NCBI RefSeq assembly: GCF_003268655.1
Contig: NZ_CP029642.1
Location: 3,286,001 to 3,350,000 of the forward strand
Length of the DNA: 64,000 bases
Source of the DNA: Arthrobacter dokdonellae
GTDB taxonomy: Bacteria > Actinomycetota > Actinomycetes > Actinomycetales > Micrococcaceae
Direction: 5' to 3'
Shown: in pieces, positions 33,861 to 45,900 of the stretch
Numbering within the stretch: position 1 is the first letter of the stretch
Layout: each line of letters begins with the position of its first letter
Program-made: the position numbers and the translations under genes
Notes under the pieces: model-generated
Database searches by the model: none
Told to the model about the DNA's origin: nothing
Seen by the model: the letters and a program-made list of their open reading frames with translations, nothing else

Positions 33861-35432
33861 CTACTTCAGGAACTTCTCGAAGCCCTTGGGCAGGTTTAGG
33901 CTGGCGGGGTCGAAGTCCCCGCTGCCGCTGCCGAAGGCGGCACCGGTCGGCAGGGACTTGGGCGCGTTGGCCTTCTCCTGTGCCGCCTTGAGTTCGGCGG
34001 CCGCCTTGGCCGGGTTGCCGGAGCGCGCCTTCTTTTTCACCACCTTCTTGCCCTTGCGGGCGCCCCCGAAGCCGCCGGGACCGGCAACGCCGGGCATGCC
34101 CGGAATGCCGCCTCCCTGGGCCATCTTCTTCATCATCTTCTGGGCCTGGCCGAAGCGCTCCAGCAGGCCATTGACCTCGGAGACGTGCACGCCGGAACCC
34201 TTGGCGATGCGCGCGCGGCGGGAGCCGTTGATGATCTTCGGGGCCACGCGCTCGTGCGGGGTCATGGAGCGGACGATTGCTTCGACCCGGTCGATCTCGC
34301 GTTCGTCAAAGTTTTCCAGCTGCTGGCGGATGTTTGCCGCGCCGGGCATCATCATCAGCATCTTCTTCATGGAGCCCATTTTGCGGATCTGCTGCATCTG
34401 GGACAGGAAGTCATCCAGCGTGAAGTCTTCCTGGTCGGCGAACTTCCGCGCCATCCGCTCGGCTTCGCCCTTGTCCCAGTTCTTTTCGGCCTGCTCGATG
34501 AGCGTGAGGACGTCGCCCATGTCCAGGATGCGGCTGGCCATGCGGTCCGGGTGGAACAGTTCAAAGTCGTCCAGGGACTCGCCGGTGGACGCGAACATGA
34601 CCGGCTTGCCGGTGACGGACGCGACCGACAGTGCCGCGCCGCCGCGGGCATCGCCGTCGAGCTTGGAGAGGACCACGCCGGTGAAGTTCACGCCGTCGTC
34701 GAAGGCCTTGGCCGTGGTGACGGCGTCCTGGCCGATCATGGCGTCGATGACGAAGAGGACCTCGTCCGGGTTGATGGCGGCGCGGATGTTCGCGGCCTGC
34801 GCCATCAGTTCGGCGTCGATGCCGAGGCGGCCGGCGGTGTCCACAATGACCACGTCGTGAAGCTTGGACCTGGCCTCGGCCACACCGGCCCGTGCCACGG
34901 CCACGGGATCGCCGGTGGCATTTTCGAATTCGCTGGACACGCCGGGGTGCGGGGCGAACACGGGCACCCCGGCACGCTCACCGTTGACCTGGAGCTGCTT
35001 GACGGCGTTGGGGCGCTGGAGGTCGGCCGCGACCAGGAGGGGGCTGTGGCCCTGGGCCTTGAGCCACTTGGACAGCTTTCCTGCCAGCGTGGTCTTGCCC
35101 GCGCCCTGGAGGCCGGCCAGCATGATGACGGTGGGCGGGTTCTTCGCCAGGTTGATGCGCCGGGTCTCCCCGCCCAGGATCGTCACGAGTTCCTCATTGA
35201 CGATCTTGACGATCTGCTGCGCCGGGTTCAGCGCCTCGTTGACCTCTGAGCCCAGGGCGCGTTCGCGCACCTTCGCGGTGAACTCGCGCACCACGGGAAC
35301 GGCGACGTCGGCATCGAGCAGGGCGCGACGGATCTCCCGGACGGTGGCGTCGACGTCAGCCTCGCTGAGCCGGCCCTTGCCGCGCAGGTTCTTGAAAGTT
35401 GCTGTCAGCCGGTCAGATAGGGAGTTGAACAC
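33861..35432 (-). CDS. ffh: Signal recognition particle protein Ffh
   Basis: GTPase that binds signal sequences and 4.5S RNA and docks with FtsY. The 523-residue protein has the NG domain (G1 GLQGAGKTTLAGKL, VAADLQRPNAVKQL, DTAGRLG, LSKLDGDARGG) and a methionine-rich M domain (MQQIRKMGSMKKMLMMM and GSRRARIAKGSG), then a Gly/Lys-rich tail. The start is GTG 35432 (VFNSLSDRLTATFKNLRG); the longer frame is not family-like. In relatives rpsP follows closely; here about 14 kb of other genes separate them. Confidence 0.95.
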   Translation of the reverse strand: MFNSLSDRLTATFKNLRGKGRLSEADVDATVREIRRALLDADVAVPVVREFTAKVRERALGSEVNEALNPAQQIVKIVNEELVTILGGETRRINLAKNPPTVIMLAGLQGAGKTTLAGKLSKWLKAQGHSPLLVAADLQRPNAVKQLQVNGERAGVPVFAPHPGVSSEFENATGDPVAVARAGVAEARSKLHDVVIVDTAGRLGIDAELMAQAANIRAAINPDEVLFVIDAMIGQDAVTTAKAFDDGVNFTGVVLSKLDGDARGGAALSVASVTGKPVMFASTGESLDDFELFHPDRMASRILDMGDVLTLIEQAEKNWDKGEAERMARKFADQEDFTLDDFLSQMQQIRKMGSMKKMLMMMPGAANIRQQLENFDEREIDRVEAIVRSMTPHERVAPKIINGSRRARIAKGSGVHVSEVNGLLERFGQAQKMMKKMAQGGGIPGMPGVAGPGGFGGARKGKKVVKKKARSGNPAKAAAELKAAQEKANAPKSLPTGAAFGSGSGDFDPASLNLPKGFEKFLK

Positions 35433-35711
35433 GCGCCGTGTACTTCTTTCGTCTGGGGTACAGCCATCACCCGCGCGGCCCGGCCATGGCGGCAAGGCCG
35501 CGGGTGCGGCGATTCGAATTTGCAGGATGAGAACGGCGGGCCAGCCCTTAAAGGCTGCCCGCTCCCTTTCCTGTGGGACTCAACTATCAAGGGTATCAAG
35601 TGCGGGGGCGTTCGTTGCACCCTTTCGCTGCCGGCCGCACTGCCTTTCGGCCGTCACCCCGTGGGTCCGCGGGGAAAGGAAATCCCCTGGATTAAGTGGC
35701 ATGCTGGGTGG
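35433..35711. other. Divergent leader region of ffh and zwf
   Basis: About 280 bp between the ffh and zwf starts. An imperfect hairpin (35536-35546 with 35553-35562, loop CTTAAA) is present. ATCAAG is repeated at 35587-35592 and 35596-35601. No promoter could be chosen with confidence. Confidence 0.4.
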
Positions 35712-37298
35712 GTGACCAAAACCACAAGAGTGACCCGCAGCCCACAGTCAGCCACCACTCCCGCCTCCCGCGGCCCGTCGCACACCGGCTCCGGGGCTTC
35801 CACTCCGGCAAAGTCTTCTGTCAAGGCCGACGCCGGGTCCCCGGCTTGGGGGACCGCCGCGGCTTCAGGCGGTTCCGGGAGTTCTGGCGGTAAGCGCATC
35901 AAGACGCTGGTCATCCTGGGCGCCTCGGGCGACCTGACAGGCAGGCTCTTGCTCCCCGGCGTCGCACGCCTCATCGCGTCGGGGCGGGCACCCGGCATCA
36001 CCCTGGTGGGCGCCGGCAGTGACGACTGGAGTGCAAAACAGTGGCAGGACCGGATGACGGAGAGCTTTGCCGAGGCTATGGAACCCGGCGGGTCATCCAC
36101 CACGGCCGGCATCAAGGAGCTGAAGAAGGTCCAGAAGGACAGCCGCTACCAACAGGTCGACGTGACCGCCAAGGGAGCGATTGGCGAACTCCTGGCCGCG
36201 GTGGAAGGTCCGGCAGCCCTGTACTTCGCGCTGCCGCCGGCCATCAGCCAAAAGGCCTGTGAGGTCCTGAAGAAAAAGGAACTGCCGGCCGGCACCCGCC
36301 TGGTGATGGAGAAGCCGTTCGGCTCCAGCGCCGCATCCGCGCACGCACTCAATGAGACGCTGGCCGGACTGGTTCCGGAGGACCATATCCACCGCGTGGA
36401 CCATTTCCTGGGCAAGTCGACGGTGCTGAACATCATGGGCCTGCGCTTCGCGAACCGCCTGCTGGAACCGTTGTGGAACGGGGAGCACGTTGAAAAGGTC
36501 GAGATCATCTTTGACGAGGACCTGACGCTGGAAAACCGTGCCCGCTATTATGACCATGCCGGCGCAGGCAGGGACATGATCCAAAGCCACCTGCTGCAGA
36601 TCATGGCCATCATGGCGATGGAGCCGCCGGCCACCTTGGACCAGCAGGACGTGCGCTCCAGCATTTCCGCCGTGCTCCGCGCCAGCACCATCGGCAACTC
36701 CTACAAGCCCGACCTGGCTGATTCGACCCGGCGGGCGCGCTACACGAAAGGCACCATCGGAAAGCGGAAGGTGCCCGACTATGTGGCCGAGGAGGGCGTG
36801 GACCCAGCCAACGACACCGAAACGCTTGCCGAGGTGGAGGTCTACGTCAACAACTGGCGCTGGGCCGGGGTGCCGTTCATTCTGCGCTCCGGGAAGGCGC
36901 TGGGACGGGCGCGCAAGGAAGCCGTGGTGACCTACAAGCCGGTGCCGCACCTGCCGAAGGGCTTCACCGGCACCGACTCCCCCACCCGGCTCCACATCGG
37001 GCTCGGGCCGGAGACGCTCACGCTGGACTTGGACGTCAACGGACCCGGCGACCTCTTCACCCTGGACCGCGTGCAGCTCGAAACGGAACTGTCCAGCGAC
37101 CCCCTGCTGCCGTACGGCGAAGTCCTTGAGGGCGTGCTCAACGGCGACCCGCTCCTTTCCGTCCGTGGCGACACGGCCGAGGACTGCTGGCGGATCGTGG
37201 CACCGGCCTTTGACGCCTGGAAGAAAGGCACCGTCCCCATGGAGGAATACGCCGCCGGCTCAAACGGTCCCGCCGACTGGACCACCAGCAACGACTGA
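35712..37298 (+). CDS. zwf: Glucose-6-phosphate dehydrogenase, orphan copy
   Basis: Oxidises glucose 6-phosphate to 6-phosphogluconolactone with NAD(P), entry to the pentose phosphate pathway. GASGDLTGRLLLPG is the nucleotide-binding motif, EKPFG follows, the active-site motif is HRVDHFLGKSTV (usual consensus RIDHYLGKE), and DHAGAGRDMIQSHLLQ is conserved. The start is placed at GTG 35712, giving 528 residues with a Ser/Thr/Pro-rich tail of about 60 residues before the core. No opcA, pgl or tal neighbours are present, so this is probably not the only zwf of the genome. Confidence 0.9.
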   Translation: MTKTTRVTRSPQSATTPASRGPSHTGSGASTPAKSSVKADAGSPAWGTAAASGGSGSSGGKRIKTLVILGASGDLTGRLLLPGVARLIASGRAPGITLVGAGSDDWSAKQWQDRMTESFAEAMEPGGSSTTAGIKELKKVQKDSRYQQVDVTAKGAIGELLAAVEGPAALYFALPPAISQKACEVLKKKELPAGTRLVMEKPFGSSAASAHALNETLAGLVPEDHIHRVDHFLGKSTVLNIMGLRFANRLLEPLWNGEHVEKVEIIFDEDLTLENRARYYDHAGAGRDMIQSHLLQIMAIMAMEPPATLDQQDVRSSISAVLRASTIGNSYKPDLADSTRRARYTKGTIGKRKVPDYVAEEGVDPANDTETLAEVEVYVNNWRWAGVPFILRSGKALGRARKEAVVTYKPVPHLPKGFTGTDSPTRLHIGLGPETLTLDLDVNGPGDLFTLDRVQLETELSSDPLLPYGEVLEGVLNGDPLLSVRGDTAEDCWRIVAPAFDAWKKGTVPMEEYAAGSNGPADWTTSND

Positions 37299-37346
37299 CC
37301 CTCCTCACCGCCATGCGCAAGGCCGGCCCGCCGCGTTGCGCCTAAA

Positions 37347-37382
37347 GACACCGGCCGGTCCCTCAAGGTGCCGGCCGGTGTC
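37347..37382. terminator. Bidirectional terminator between zwf and DUF559 pseudogene
   Basis: GACACCGGCCGG and CCGGCCGGTGTC are perfect 12-bp arms with a 12-nt loop. The hairpin lies 48 bp after the zwf stop and touches the stop of the convergent pseudogene. Confidence 0.7.
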
Positions 37383-38215
37383 ACGTGTTCGTGGACTCGA
37401 TCCGGTCCAGGGCCTGTCTGACGCAGCGCAGCATCAGTTCCGGGTTGTACAGAACAACGGCTGCCGGTATTCGTAGTTTCCAGATTCCCTCGATGACCAG
37501 CAGGTTGTCCCGCCGCAGGTCTTCGGCCCAGCCCTTGGGTGTGTTGTGGTACTGCTCCCCGTCCGTTTCCACCCCGCGGACGCCCGCCACCAGCAAATCC
37601 AGATGACCAACGCCCCGCACGGCCGCCTGCCCCTGTACGTTGTACCCGGCGGACTTGAGGTAGTAGTGGCCCACAGGTTCGACGATCGACTGGGGCTGCG
37701 GGTCGATCATCGCCACGATGGCCTGTCCGGGCGCACCGGCCCGCCCCGAAAAGGCGCTCCGGAGCCGGCCGATGGTGCACCTTTTGAGCACCACGGCGGA
37801 CTCGGACTGCCAGGGCCTCAACCTGCGTCCCGCGGCGGACGCATTGATGCAGAATGTCAATCAACGTCAGCCCGCCACGAACCCGGTGGACGACGCATCC
37901 GGGCACCTGCCGTCCGTGCGCCGCCGCAACATGGGGCTCCGCTTTGGGTCGGATGACCCACAAGCCCCATTCCTCCGCCTTCGTGAAGCAGGTCCTCCGC
38001 GCCTGATGCTGGGCCAGCGGCAGGTCAAGGGGATCGGCCTCCGGCAGTGCAAAGTAGCCGCGCGCCACCGACCGGATGGTTCCCCCGGCCAGTGCCTGTT
38101 TCAAGTCCCACGCCGTGCAGCCGCGCGACAGCAGGTCCTTCCGCCGCGCGACCGTGCCGAATGCCCTGATGGCGTTCTCCGCGGTGCTGCCTTTCCGGAT
38201 CTCCTGAATGGTCAT
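37381..38215 (-). pseudogene. Frameshifted AbiEi-HTH/DUF559 endonuclease-like gene
   Basis: The N-terminal half is in one frame from ATG 38215: MTIQEIRKGSTAENAIRAFG, an AbiEi-like helix-turn-helix (RKDLLSRGCTAWDLKQALAG), then CVVHRVRGGLTLIDILHQC. The C-terminal half is in another frame: LKRCTIGRLRSAFSG, SIVEPVGHYYLKSAGYNVQG and GVGHLDLLVAGVRGVETDGE, the DUF559/Vsr-like nuclease core. The join falls near 37800, where EALAV in one frame should run into ESAVV in the other; two bases appear lost or one gained. Intact relatives are about 280-300-residue proteins often grouped with AbiEi antitoxins. Probably nonfunctional unless a sequencing error. Confidence 0.75.
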
Positions 38216-38356
38216 GCCGTCCAGTGTGTCGAACCCGCCGCGGTAGCGGCTCCGGCCTCCCAGCATTTGTGGATGAATCTCGGCGGGGGTCTCCGTGTGG
38301 AGGGAACGTGGGGTGCCGGCGTCGTACAGGGTCCCGACGGGGCCCGGCCGCCGACG

Positions 38357-40047
<1,691 letters not shown>

Positions 40048-40174
40048 GGTTACGGCCTTTCGTTGCAAGTGGTGTTGCCGCCGCCGCTCCGTTGGGGCTG
40101 TGCAATCTGGACACCTACAACTGTTCCGTGGCCGTGTTTCCGTCGCGCGCGGCAAAGATTGCCGCCGTGTTACA

Positions 40175-40210
40175 AAAAGCGGCGACAGGTTAATTCCTGT
40201 CGCCGCTTTT
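40175..40210 (-). terminator. Terminator downstream of ftsY
   Basis: AAAAGCGGCGACAGG and CCTGTCGCCGCTTTT are perfect 15-bp arms around TTAATT. On the minus strand the stem is followed by TTTTTGT, ending ftsY transcription before the amtB promoter. The plus strand also has TTTTGTTT, so it could work both ways. Confidence 0.9.
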
Positions 40211-40272
40211 GTTTCCGGCGCGTTACGCGCGCCGGTCATGTCTTAGGAATCCAGGCCTTAGGACACCATGCT

Positions 40273-41475
40273 CTAGGACAGCAGGGCGTCCACGAAGCCC
40301 TCGGCGTCAAACGGCGCGAGGTCGTCCGCGCCCTCGCCAAGGCCCACCAGCTTCACCGGCACGCCGAGCGTCTTTTGGATCGCCACCACAATGCCGCCCT
40401 TGGCCGTGCCGTCCAGCTTGGTCAGCACAATGCCGGTGATGTTGACGACGTCGGAGAACACCTTCGCCTGGGCCAGCCCGTTTTGCCCGGTGGTGGCGTC
40501 GAGCACCAGCAGCACCTCATCGACGGTGGCCTGCTTTTCAATGACGCGCTTGACCTTGCCGAGCTCGTCCATCAGGCCCACCTTGTTCTGCAGGCGGCCC
40601 GCGGTGTCAATCATGACCACGTCAACTTCGCCCTCAATGCCGGCCTTCACCGCCTCAAAGGCAACGGAGGCGGGGTCCGCGCCGTCGACGTCGGACTTCA
40701 CCGTCGGCACTCCCACCCGGGCACCCCAGGTGGCCAGCTGCTCGGCGGCGGCCGCGCGGAACGTGTCCGCCGCCCCGAGGAGCACGTCCTTGTCCTCGGC
40801 GACGAACACGCGGGCCAGCTTGCCCACGGTGGTGGTCTTGCCGACGCCGTTGACGCCCACCACCATGAGGACGGCGGGCCGGCCGTCGTGGCGGTCGATG
40901 TTCAGGCTGCGGTCCATGGTGGGGTCGACCAGCTTGACGAGCTCCTCGCGCAGCATGCCCTGGACGTGCTCGGCGCTGCGGGTGCCCAGGACCTTGACGC
41001 GTTCGCGCAGCGTGTCCACCAGCTCCATGGTGGAATCGGTGCCGATGTCCGCCAGCAGCAGCGTCTCCTCGACTTCCTCCCACACGTTTTCATCGATGGT
41101 GTCCCGCGAGAGCAGCGCCAGCAGGCCCTTGCCCAGCGCGTTGTTGGACTTGGCCAGCCGGGCGCGCAGCCGGACCAGCCGGCCCTCCGCGGGCAACGGG
41201 GTTTCCAGCGCCGGTGCCGTTTCCGTCGGGGCCGCCGTTACGACGTCCGACGGCGGGGCCTGGGTTTCCGGGCGCTCCTCCACCAGGGTGCCGCCCCCTG
41301 GGGAAGCGTCCCCGGCCTGGCCCGTCGCCGGGTCGAGGGGTGCCGGGTCGTTCGCGTCGCGCGGGCCGGTGTAGTTTTGTGAGTTCTTCCGCGCCTTCAG
41401 GAAGACAGGGACAAGGGCGCCGACGACGGCGAGCCCGATGACGATGTACAGGATGATGGCAAGAGTCTGGTTCAC
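40273..41475 (-). CDS. ftsY: Signal recognition particle receptor FtsY
   Basis: GTPase that receives Ffh-ribosome complexes at the membrane. The 400-residue protein begins with a hydrophobic anchor (LAIILYIVIGLAVVGALVPV), followed by a Pro/Ala/Glu-rich linker. The NG domain has G1 GVNGVGKTTTVGKLA, GAADTFRAAAAEQL, DTAGRLQNK and LTKLDGTAKGG. The ATG at 41475 starts the anchor. smc is normally immediately upstream; here an MFS gene on the other strand lies between. Confidence 0.95.
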   Translation of the reverse strand: MNQTLAIILYIVIGLAVVGALVPVFLKARKNSQNYTGPRDANDPAPLDPATGQAGDASPGGGTLVEERPETQAPPSDVVTAAPTETAPALETPLPAEGRLVRLRARLAKSNNALGKGLLALLSRDTIDENVWEEVEETLLLADIGTDSTMELVDTLRERVKVLGTRSAEHVQGMLREELVKLVDPTMDRSLNIDRHDGRPAVLMVVGVNGVGKTTTVGKLARVFVAEDKDVLLGAADTFRAAAAEQLATWGARVGVPTVKSDVDGADPASVAFEAVKAGIEGEVDVVMIDTAGRLQNKVGLMDELGKVKRVIEKQATVDEVLLVLDATTGQNGLAQAKVFSDVVNITGIVLTKLDGTAKGGIVVAIQKTLGVPVKLVGLGEGADDLAPFDAEGFVDALLS

Positions 41476-41540
41476 CGTCCCAGTCTCTCACGGGCCCTCC
41501 GGTCCCCCGCTTGGGCCGGGCTGTGGCAAACTCAATGCTG

Positions 41541-42863
41541 ATGTCAACACCCAGCCCAGCCCCCGAAGCCGACAGTGCCGCCGCGGTCAAGCTCCCGCGG
41601 GAGATCAAGGTCCTGGTCGCCGCCGCATTCCTGATCGCCATCGGCTTCGGGATCGTCGCCCCGGTCCTGCCTCAGTTTGCGCAGAGCTTCCATGTCAGCG
41701 TGGGTGCCGCCGCCGTCGTGGTCAGCGTCTTCGCCTTCACCCGGCTGGTCTTTGCCCCGCTCAGCGGCGTCCTCGTGGAGCGGCTGGGCGAGCGGCGCAC
41801 CTACATCCTGGGCATCCTGATCGTCGCGGCGTCCTCCGCCGCCTGCGCCTTCGCGCAGAACTACTGGCAGCTGCTGCTGTACCGCGGGCTGGGCGGGATC
41901 GGCTCCACGATGTTCACGGTCTCGGCCATGGGCCTGCTGATCAGGCTCGCTCCCGCGCAGGCCCGGGGAAAGGTCTCCAGCCTGTACGCCGGGTCGTTCC
42001 TGCTGGGGAACATCACGGGTCCGGCGGCCGGCGGGCTGCTGGCCGGGTTCGGCCTTCAGCTGCCGTTCCTTGTCTATGCCGGCGCCCTGGTGCTGGTGGC
42101 GCTGCTCGTGGCCACGCAGCTGCCCGCCGCCGTGCCGGTGCCGGCCAAGGCTGCGGAGCCGGCGGGTGTCCAGGCCGTCGCGCAGGGTCCAGTCCGGGAG
42201 GGGGCCGCGGCCGGCCCCCTCCCGGCGGGCGAGGGTGCGGCGGCAGGCGGGGGTCCGGCGTCGAACACTGTCAAGCAGGAGCCGCTGCTTCTGCGCGCTG
42301 CCCTGGGCATCCCCGCCTACCGGGCCGTCCTGGCGTCGAGCTTCGCGAACGGGTGGTCGGCGTTTGGGATCCGCATGGCCCTGGTGCCACTGTTCGCCAC
42401 GGCTGCCCTCGGCGCCGGGCCGGAGGTGGCCGGGATCTCGCTGGCGGTCTTCGCCATTGGCACCGGAATCGCGTTGATGTTTTCCGGCAGACTGGCCGAC
42501 ACCTGGGGCCGCAAGCCCATGATCCTGCTGGGCCTGCTCGTGAACGGCCTGGGCATGGGTGTCCTCGGGTTCACCGGCGACGTGTTCTGGTTCTTTGCCG
42601 TGTCGCTCGTGGCCGGGCTGGGCAGCGGGCTCATGGGGCCGGCCCAGCAGGCCACGGTGGCGGACGTGATCGGCAACGAGCGCTCCGGCGGCAAGGTCCT
42701 GGCCACCTTCCAGATGTGCTCCGACTTCGGCGCGATCATCGGGCCCATCGCGGCCGGCTACCTGGTGGACCTGTTTTCTTACGGCCTGGCGTTTTCGATG
42801 GCGACGGTGGTGGCCCTGGTGGCCGTGGTGTTCTGGCTCCCGGCGGCCGAGACCCAGCGCTGA
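41541..42863 (+). CDS. MFS transporter, 12-TM exporter type
   Basis: About 440-residue major facilitator. The first segment VLVAAAFLIAIGFGIVAPVL is typical of DHA1 exporters, with motif A-like LSGVLVERLGERRTY and a matching GRLADTWGRKPMI in the second half. A long hydrophilic Pro/Ala/Gly loop (about residues 200-250) joins the halves. ATG 41535 or 41541 could be used; neither has a strong ribosome site. It diverges from ftsY and converges on smc, so it interrupts the usual smc-ftsY pair. Confidence 0.85.
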   Translation: MSTPSPAPEADSAAAVKLPREIKVLVAAAFLIAIGFGIVAPVLPQFAQSFHVSVGAAAVVVSVFAFTRLVFAPLSGVLVERLGERRTYILGILIVAASSAACAFAQNYWQLLLYRGLGGIGSTMFTVSAMGLLIRLAPAQARGKVSSLYAGSFLLGNITGPAAGGLLAGFGLQLPFLVYAGALVLVALLVATQLPAAVPVPAKAAEPAGVQAVAQGPVREGAAAGPLPAGEGAAAGGGPASNTVKQEPLLLRAALGIPAYRAVLASSFANGWSAFGIRMALVPLFATAALGAGPEVAGISLAVFAIGTGIALMFSGRLADTWGRKPMILLGLLVNGLGMGVLGFTGDVFWFFAVSLVAGLGSGLMGPAQQATVADVIGNERSGGKVLATFQMCSDFGAIIGPIAAGYLVDLFSYGLAFSMATVVALVAVVFWLPAAETQR

Positions 42864-42898
42864 CGCCCCCTCCCGGTCCGGGTCCCGCCCCGGTTCTG

Positions 42899-42959
42899 TG
42901 TTGCAGAAGTTGGACCAAATTCGCGCAGGAAAACGCTTCCCGGTCGAATAACTGCAACA
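42899..42959. repeat. Imperfect inverted repeat, family E, at convergent gene ends
   Basis: TGTTGCAGAAGTTGGACC (42899-42916) and GGTCGAATAACTGCAACA (42942-42959) match in 14 of 18 paired positions around a 25-nt loop; the outer 8 bp are perfect. It lies between the 3' ends of the MFS gene and smc and may act as a weak two-way terminator or be another repeat element. Confidence 0.55.
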
Positions 42960-42991
42960 TAGATGTCCAGGGAGGGGTTGGGCGGAAGCGG

Positions 42992-45900
42992 TCAGACGTC
43001 TGCCGGGGCGCGGTCGATGCGCTGGCTGATGACGGTGGAAACGCCGTCGCCCCTCATGGAGACGCCGTAAAGGGCGTCCGCCACTTCCATGGTGCGCTTC
43101 TGGTGCGTGATGATGATCAGCTGGCTGGATTCGCGCAGCTCCTCGAAGATGGTGATGAGCCGGCCGAGGTTCGTGTCGTCCAAGGCCGCCTCCACCTCAT
43201 CCATGACATAAAACGGCGACGGCCGGGCCTTGAAGATGGCGACGAGCAGCGCCACGGCGGTCAGCGAACGCTCCCCGCCGGAGAGCAGGGACAGCCGCTT
43301 GATCTTCTTGCCTGCCGGCCGGGCCTCCACCTCGATGCCGGTAGTGAGCATGTCGGAGGGGTCGGTCAGCACCAGCCGGCCCTCGCCGCCGGGGAACAGG
43401 CGGCCAAAGACGCGCTCAAACTGCACGGCGGTGTCCGTGTAGGCGGCCGTGAACACCTCCTCCACCCGCTGGTCCACCTCCTTGATGATGTCCATCAGGT
43501 CCTTGCGGCTGGACTTCAAATCCTCCAGCTGCGTGGACAGGAACTGGTGGCGTTCCTCCAGCGCCGCGAACTCCTCCAGGGCCAGCGGGTTCACCTTTCC
43601 CAGCGCGGCCAGGTCCCGTTCGGCCCGTTTGAGCCGCTTTTCCTGCTCCTCGCGCACAAACGGCACGCCCTCGGGCACCTCGCTGCCGGAGTCGTCCACG
43701 GCCACGCGCAGCGATGCCCACTTGTCCGTTGACGCCCCCGGGCTGGGCGGCACGAGCGTGTCCGGGCCGTACCCGGCCAGCAGGTGGTCGACCGTCAGGC
43801 CCAGCTCCTCGATCGCCTTGTTTTCCAGCGATTCAACGCGCAGGCGCTGGGCAGCCCTGGCCAGCTCGTCCTTGTGGACGGAATCGGTCAGCTTGGCCAG
43901 TTCCACTTCCAGTTCCATCGTGGCCGAACGCACGGCCATGAGCTCCACCTCGCGCTGGGCCCGACGTTCCTCGGCCGCGTCCCGCTCCTCCTCGGCCAGT
44001 TCAATGGACGCCTCCACATGCCGCAGCAGCGCCTCCACGCCGGCCGAAACGGCGGCGGCCTTCCGCGCCTGAAAACGGCGCCGGCGTGCGCGCTGCGCGG
44101 CCTGCTCGCGGGCGGCGCGCTCCGTGGCGGCGGCCCGTTCCAGCGCGGCGGCCCGGTTGCGGACGGCGTTCAACTGCTCTTCGGTGCTGCGCAGCGCCAG
44201 CCGGGACTCCATCTCCACGGCACGCGCCGCCGTGGCCTGCGCGGCCAGCGCGTCCCGGTCGTCCATGGACGGATCGGCCTCGGCAGGGGCCTCCTGCGCG
44301 CGTGCCAGCCGCGCGGCAATTTCCGTCAGCGCCGCCTGCTCCTTCTCCAGGTTGGCACCCGCCACGGACAGCGCCAGCTCGTGCCGCTCCGCCTCCCCCG
44401 CCGCCGACCGCAGCGTGGCGCCCAGCGCCCCGAGCCGCTCTGCCACGGCGGCCAGCCGCGCGTCGGATTCGTGCAGCGCGGCCAGCGTGGCTGTCTCATT
44501 TTCCGAGGCCGTGGTCCGCTGAGCCTTGGCGGCCGCCAGCGCGAAGCGTGCCCGCTCCCCCTCGGATGCGGCGTCGCGCAGCTTGGCGTCGGTCTCGTCG
44601 ACGGCGGCCTGCAGTTCCAGGAGCGAGGGCGCCGTGGCCGATCCTCCGCGGACGGAATACGCGGCCAGCACGTCCCCGTCCGCGGTCACAGCCGTCAGGG
44701 ACGGAAACTGCTCCAGGACGGTTTGCGCCGCGGTCAGGTCAGGCACCAGCACGACGCCGTCCAGCAGCGCGTCCAGCACGGGACCCAGTTCCGCCGGACC
44801 ATCCACCTGTGCCCGTCCGACGCCGCCCCCCGCCACCGCGGCCGCCGCGGCTTCCACGTCTCCCGCGAGGAAAGGCGCAGCCGCGCGGCGCCGCTGCGTG
44901 CCGTCCGGTTCCGCTGCCGCCGCAGTGCCAGCAGCCGCCGCGCCGCCCGCCACGACCAGGGTGACCCGTCCGCCGTCGTCCGCCTTGATCCGCTCCAGGG
45001 CGGCCACGGCGGCATCGGCCGAGTCCACCGCCACGCCCTCGGCCGCCGCGCCCAGGGCAGCGGCGATGGCGGTCTCGTGGCCGGGCGCCACCGTGAGCAG
45101 CTCCGCCACGGCGCTGAGCACGCCCGGCAGCCCGGCGGCCAGCAGGTGCGCGGAGCCGTCCTTGCGCAGCAGGCCCACGGACAGGGCGTCGCGGCGGGCG
45201 GTGAGGGAATCGCGCTCCCGGTCCGCGGCGAGCTGGGCGGCCGTCAGCTCCCGGATCTGTTCGTCAATTTCCGCCAGCGCCGCGGCGGCCTCCTCGTAGT
45301 CGGCGTCGAGCCGTTCCTCGCCCTCCTCCACGCCGGCCACCTGGGACTCCAGGGCCGCAAACTCGCGGGCGGCCTCGCCGTGCCGCTCGGCGCCGGCGGC
45401 CTTGCCCTGGTGCAGGCGGCCGATCTCCGCCTCGGCTGACTCGACGCGGGACCGGGCCGCAGCGACCTGCCCCGCCAGCTTGGCCAGGCCCTCGCGCCGG
45501 TCCGCCGTGGCGCGCAGCAGCTCCCGGACGCGCTGTTCCTCGGCGCGGACGGCGGCCTCCACGTCCTCCTTGATGTCCATGGCGGTCTCCAAGGCGATCC
45601 GCCGCTCCTCCAGCGCCAGATCCAGCTCGGCCTCCTCGGACCGCAGCCGCTGCGCCTGCCCGGCCAGCCGGTCCGGATCGCGGCTGGGATCCGGCGCGGC
45701 CTCGGCGGCGCCCAGGTGCCGCTGCCGTTCCTGGGCCAGCACACCCAGCGATTTCATCTTTTCGCGAGTGGCGGACAGTTGGTACCAGGTGTCACGGGCG
45801 GCGTTGAGCACGGGCGTGGCGGCCGCCGACTGCTGCTCCAGCGCTGCCTGCCGGGTGCGTCCGGCCAGGAGGTCCGCCTCGACCTGTTCGCGCCGCGACT

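Noticed and set aside
41438..43732. 764-codon plus-strand frame spanning the MFS gene and the end of smc
   Set aside because: It covers two real genes in the wrong frame and crosses their intergenic repeat.
43784..45439. 551-codon plus-strand frame opposite smc
   Set aside because: Lies wholly within the smc coiled-coil region on the other strand and is rich in Gly, Arg and Gln without family features.
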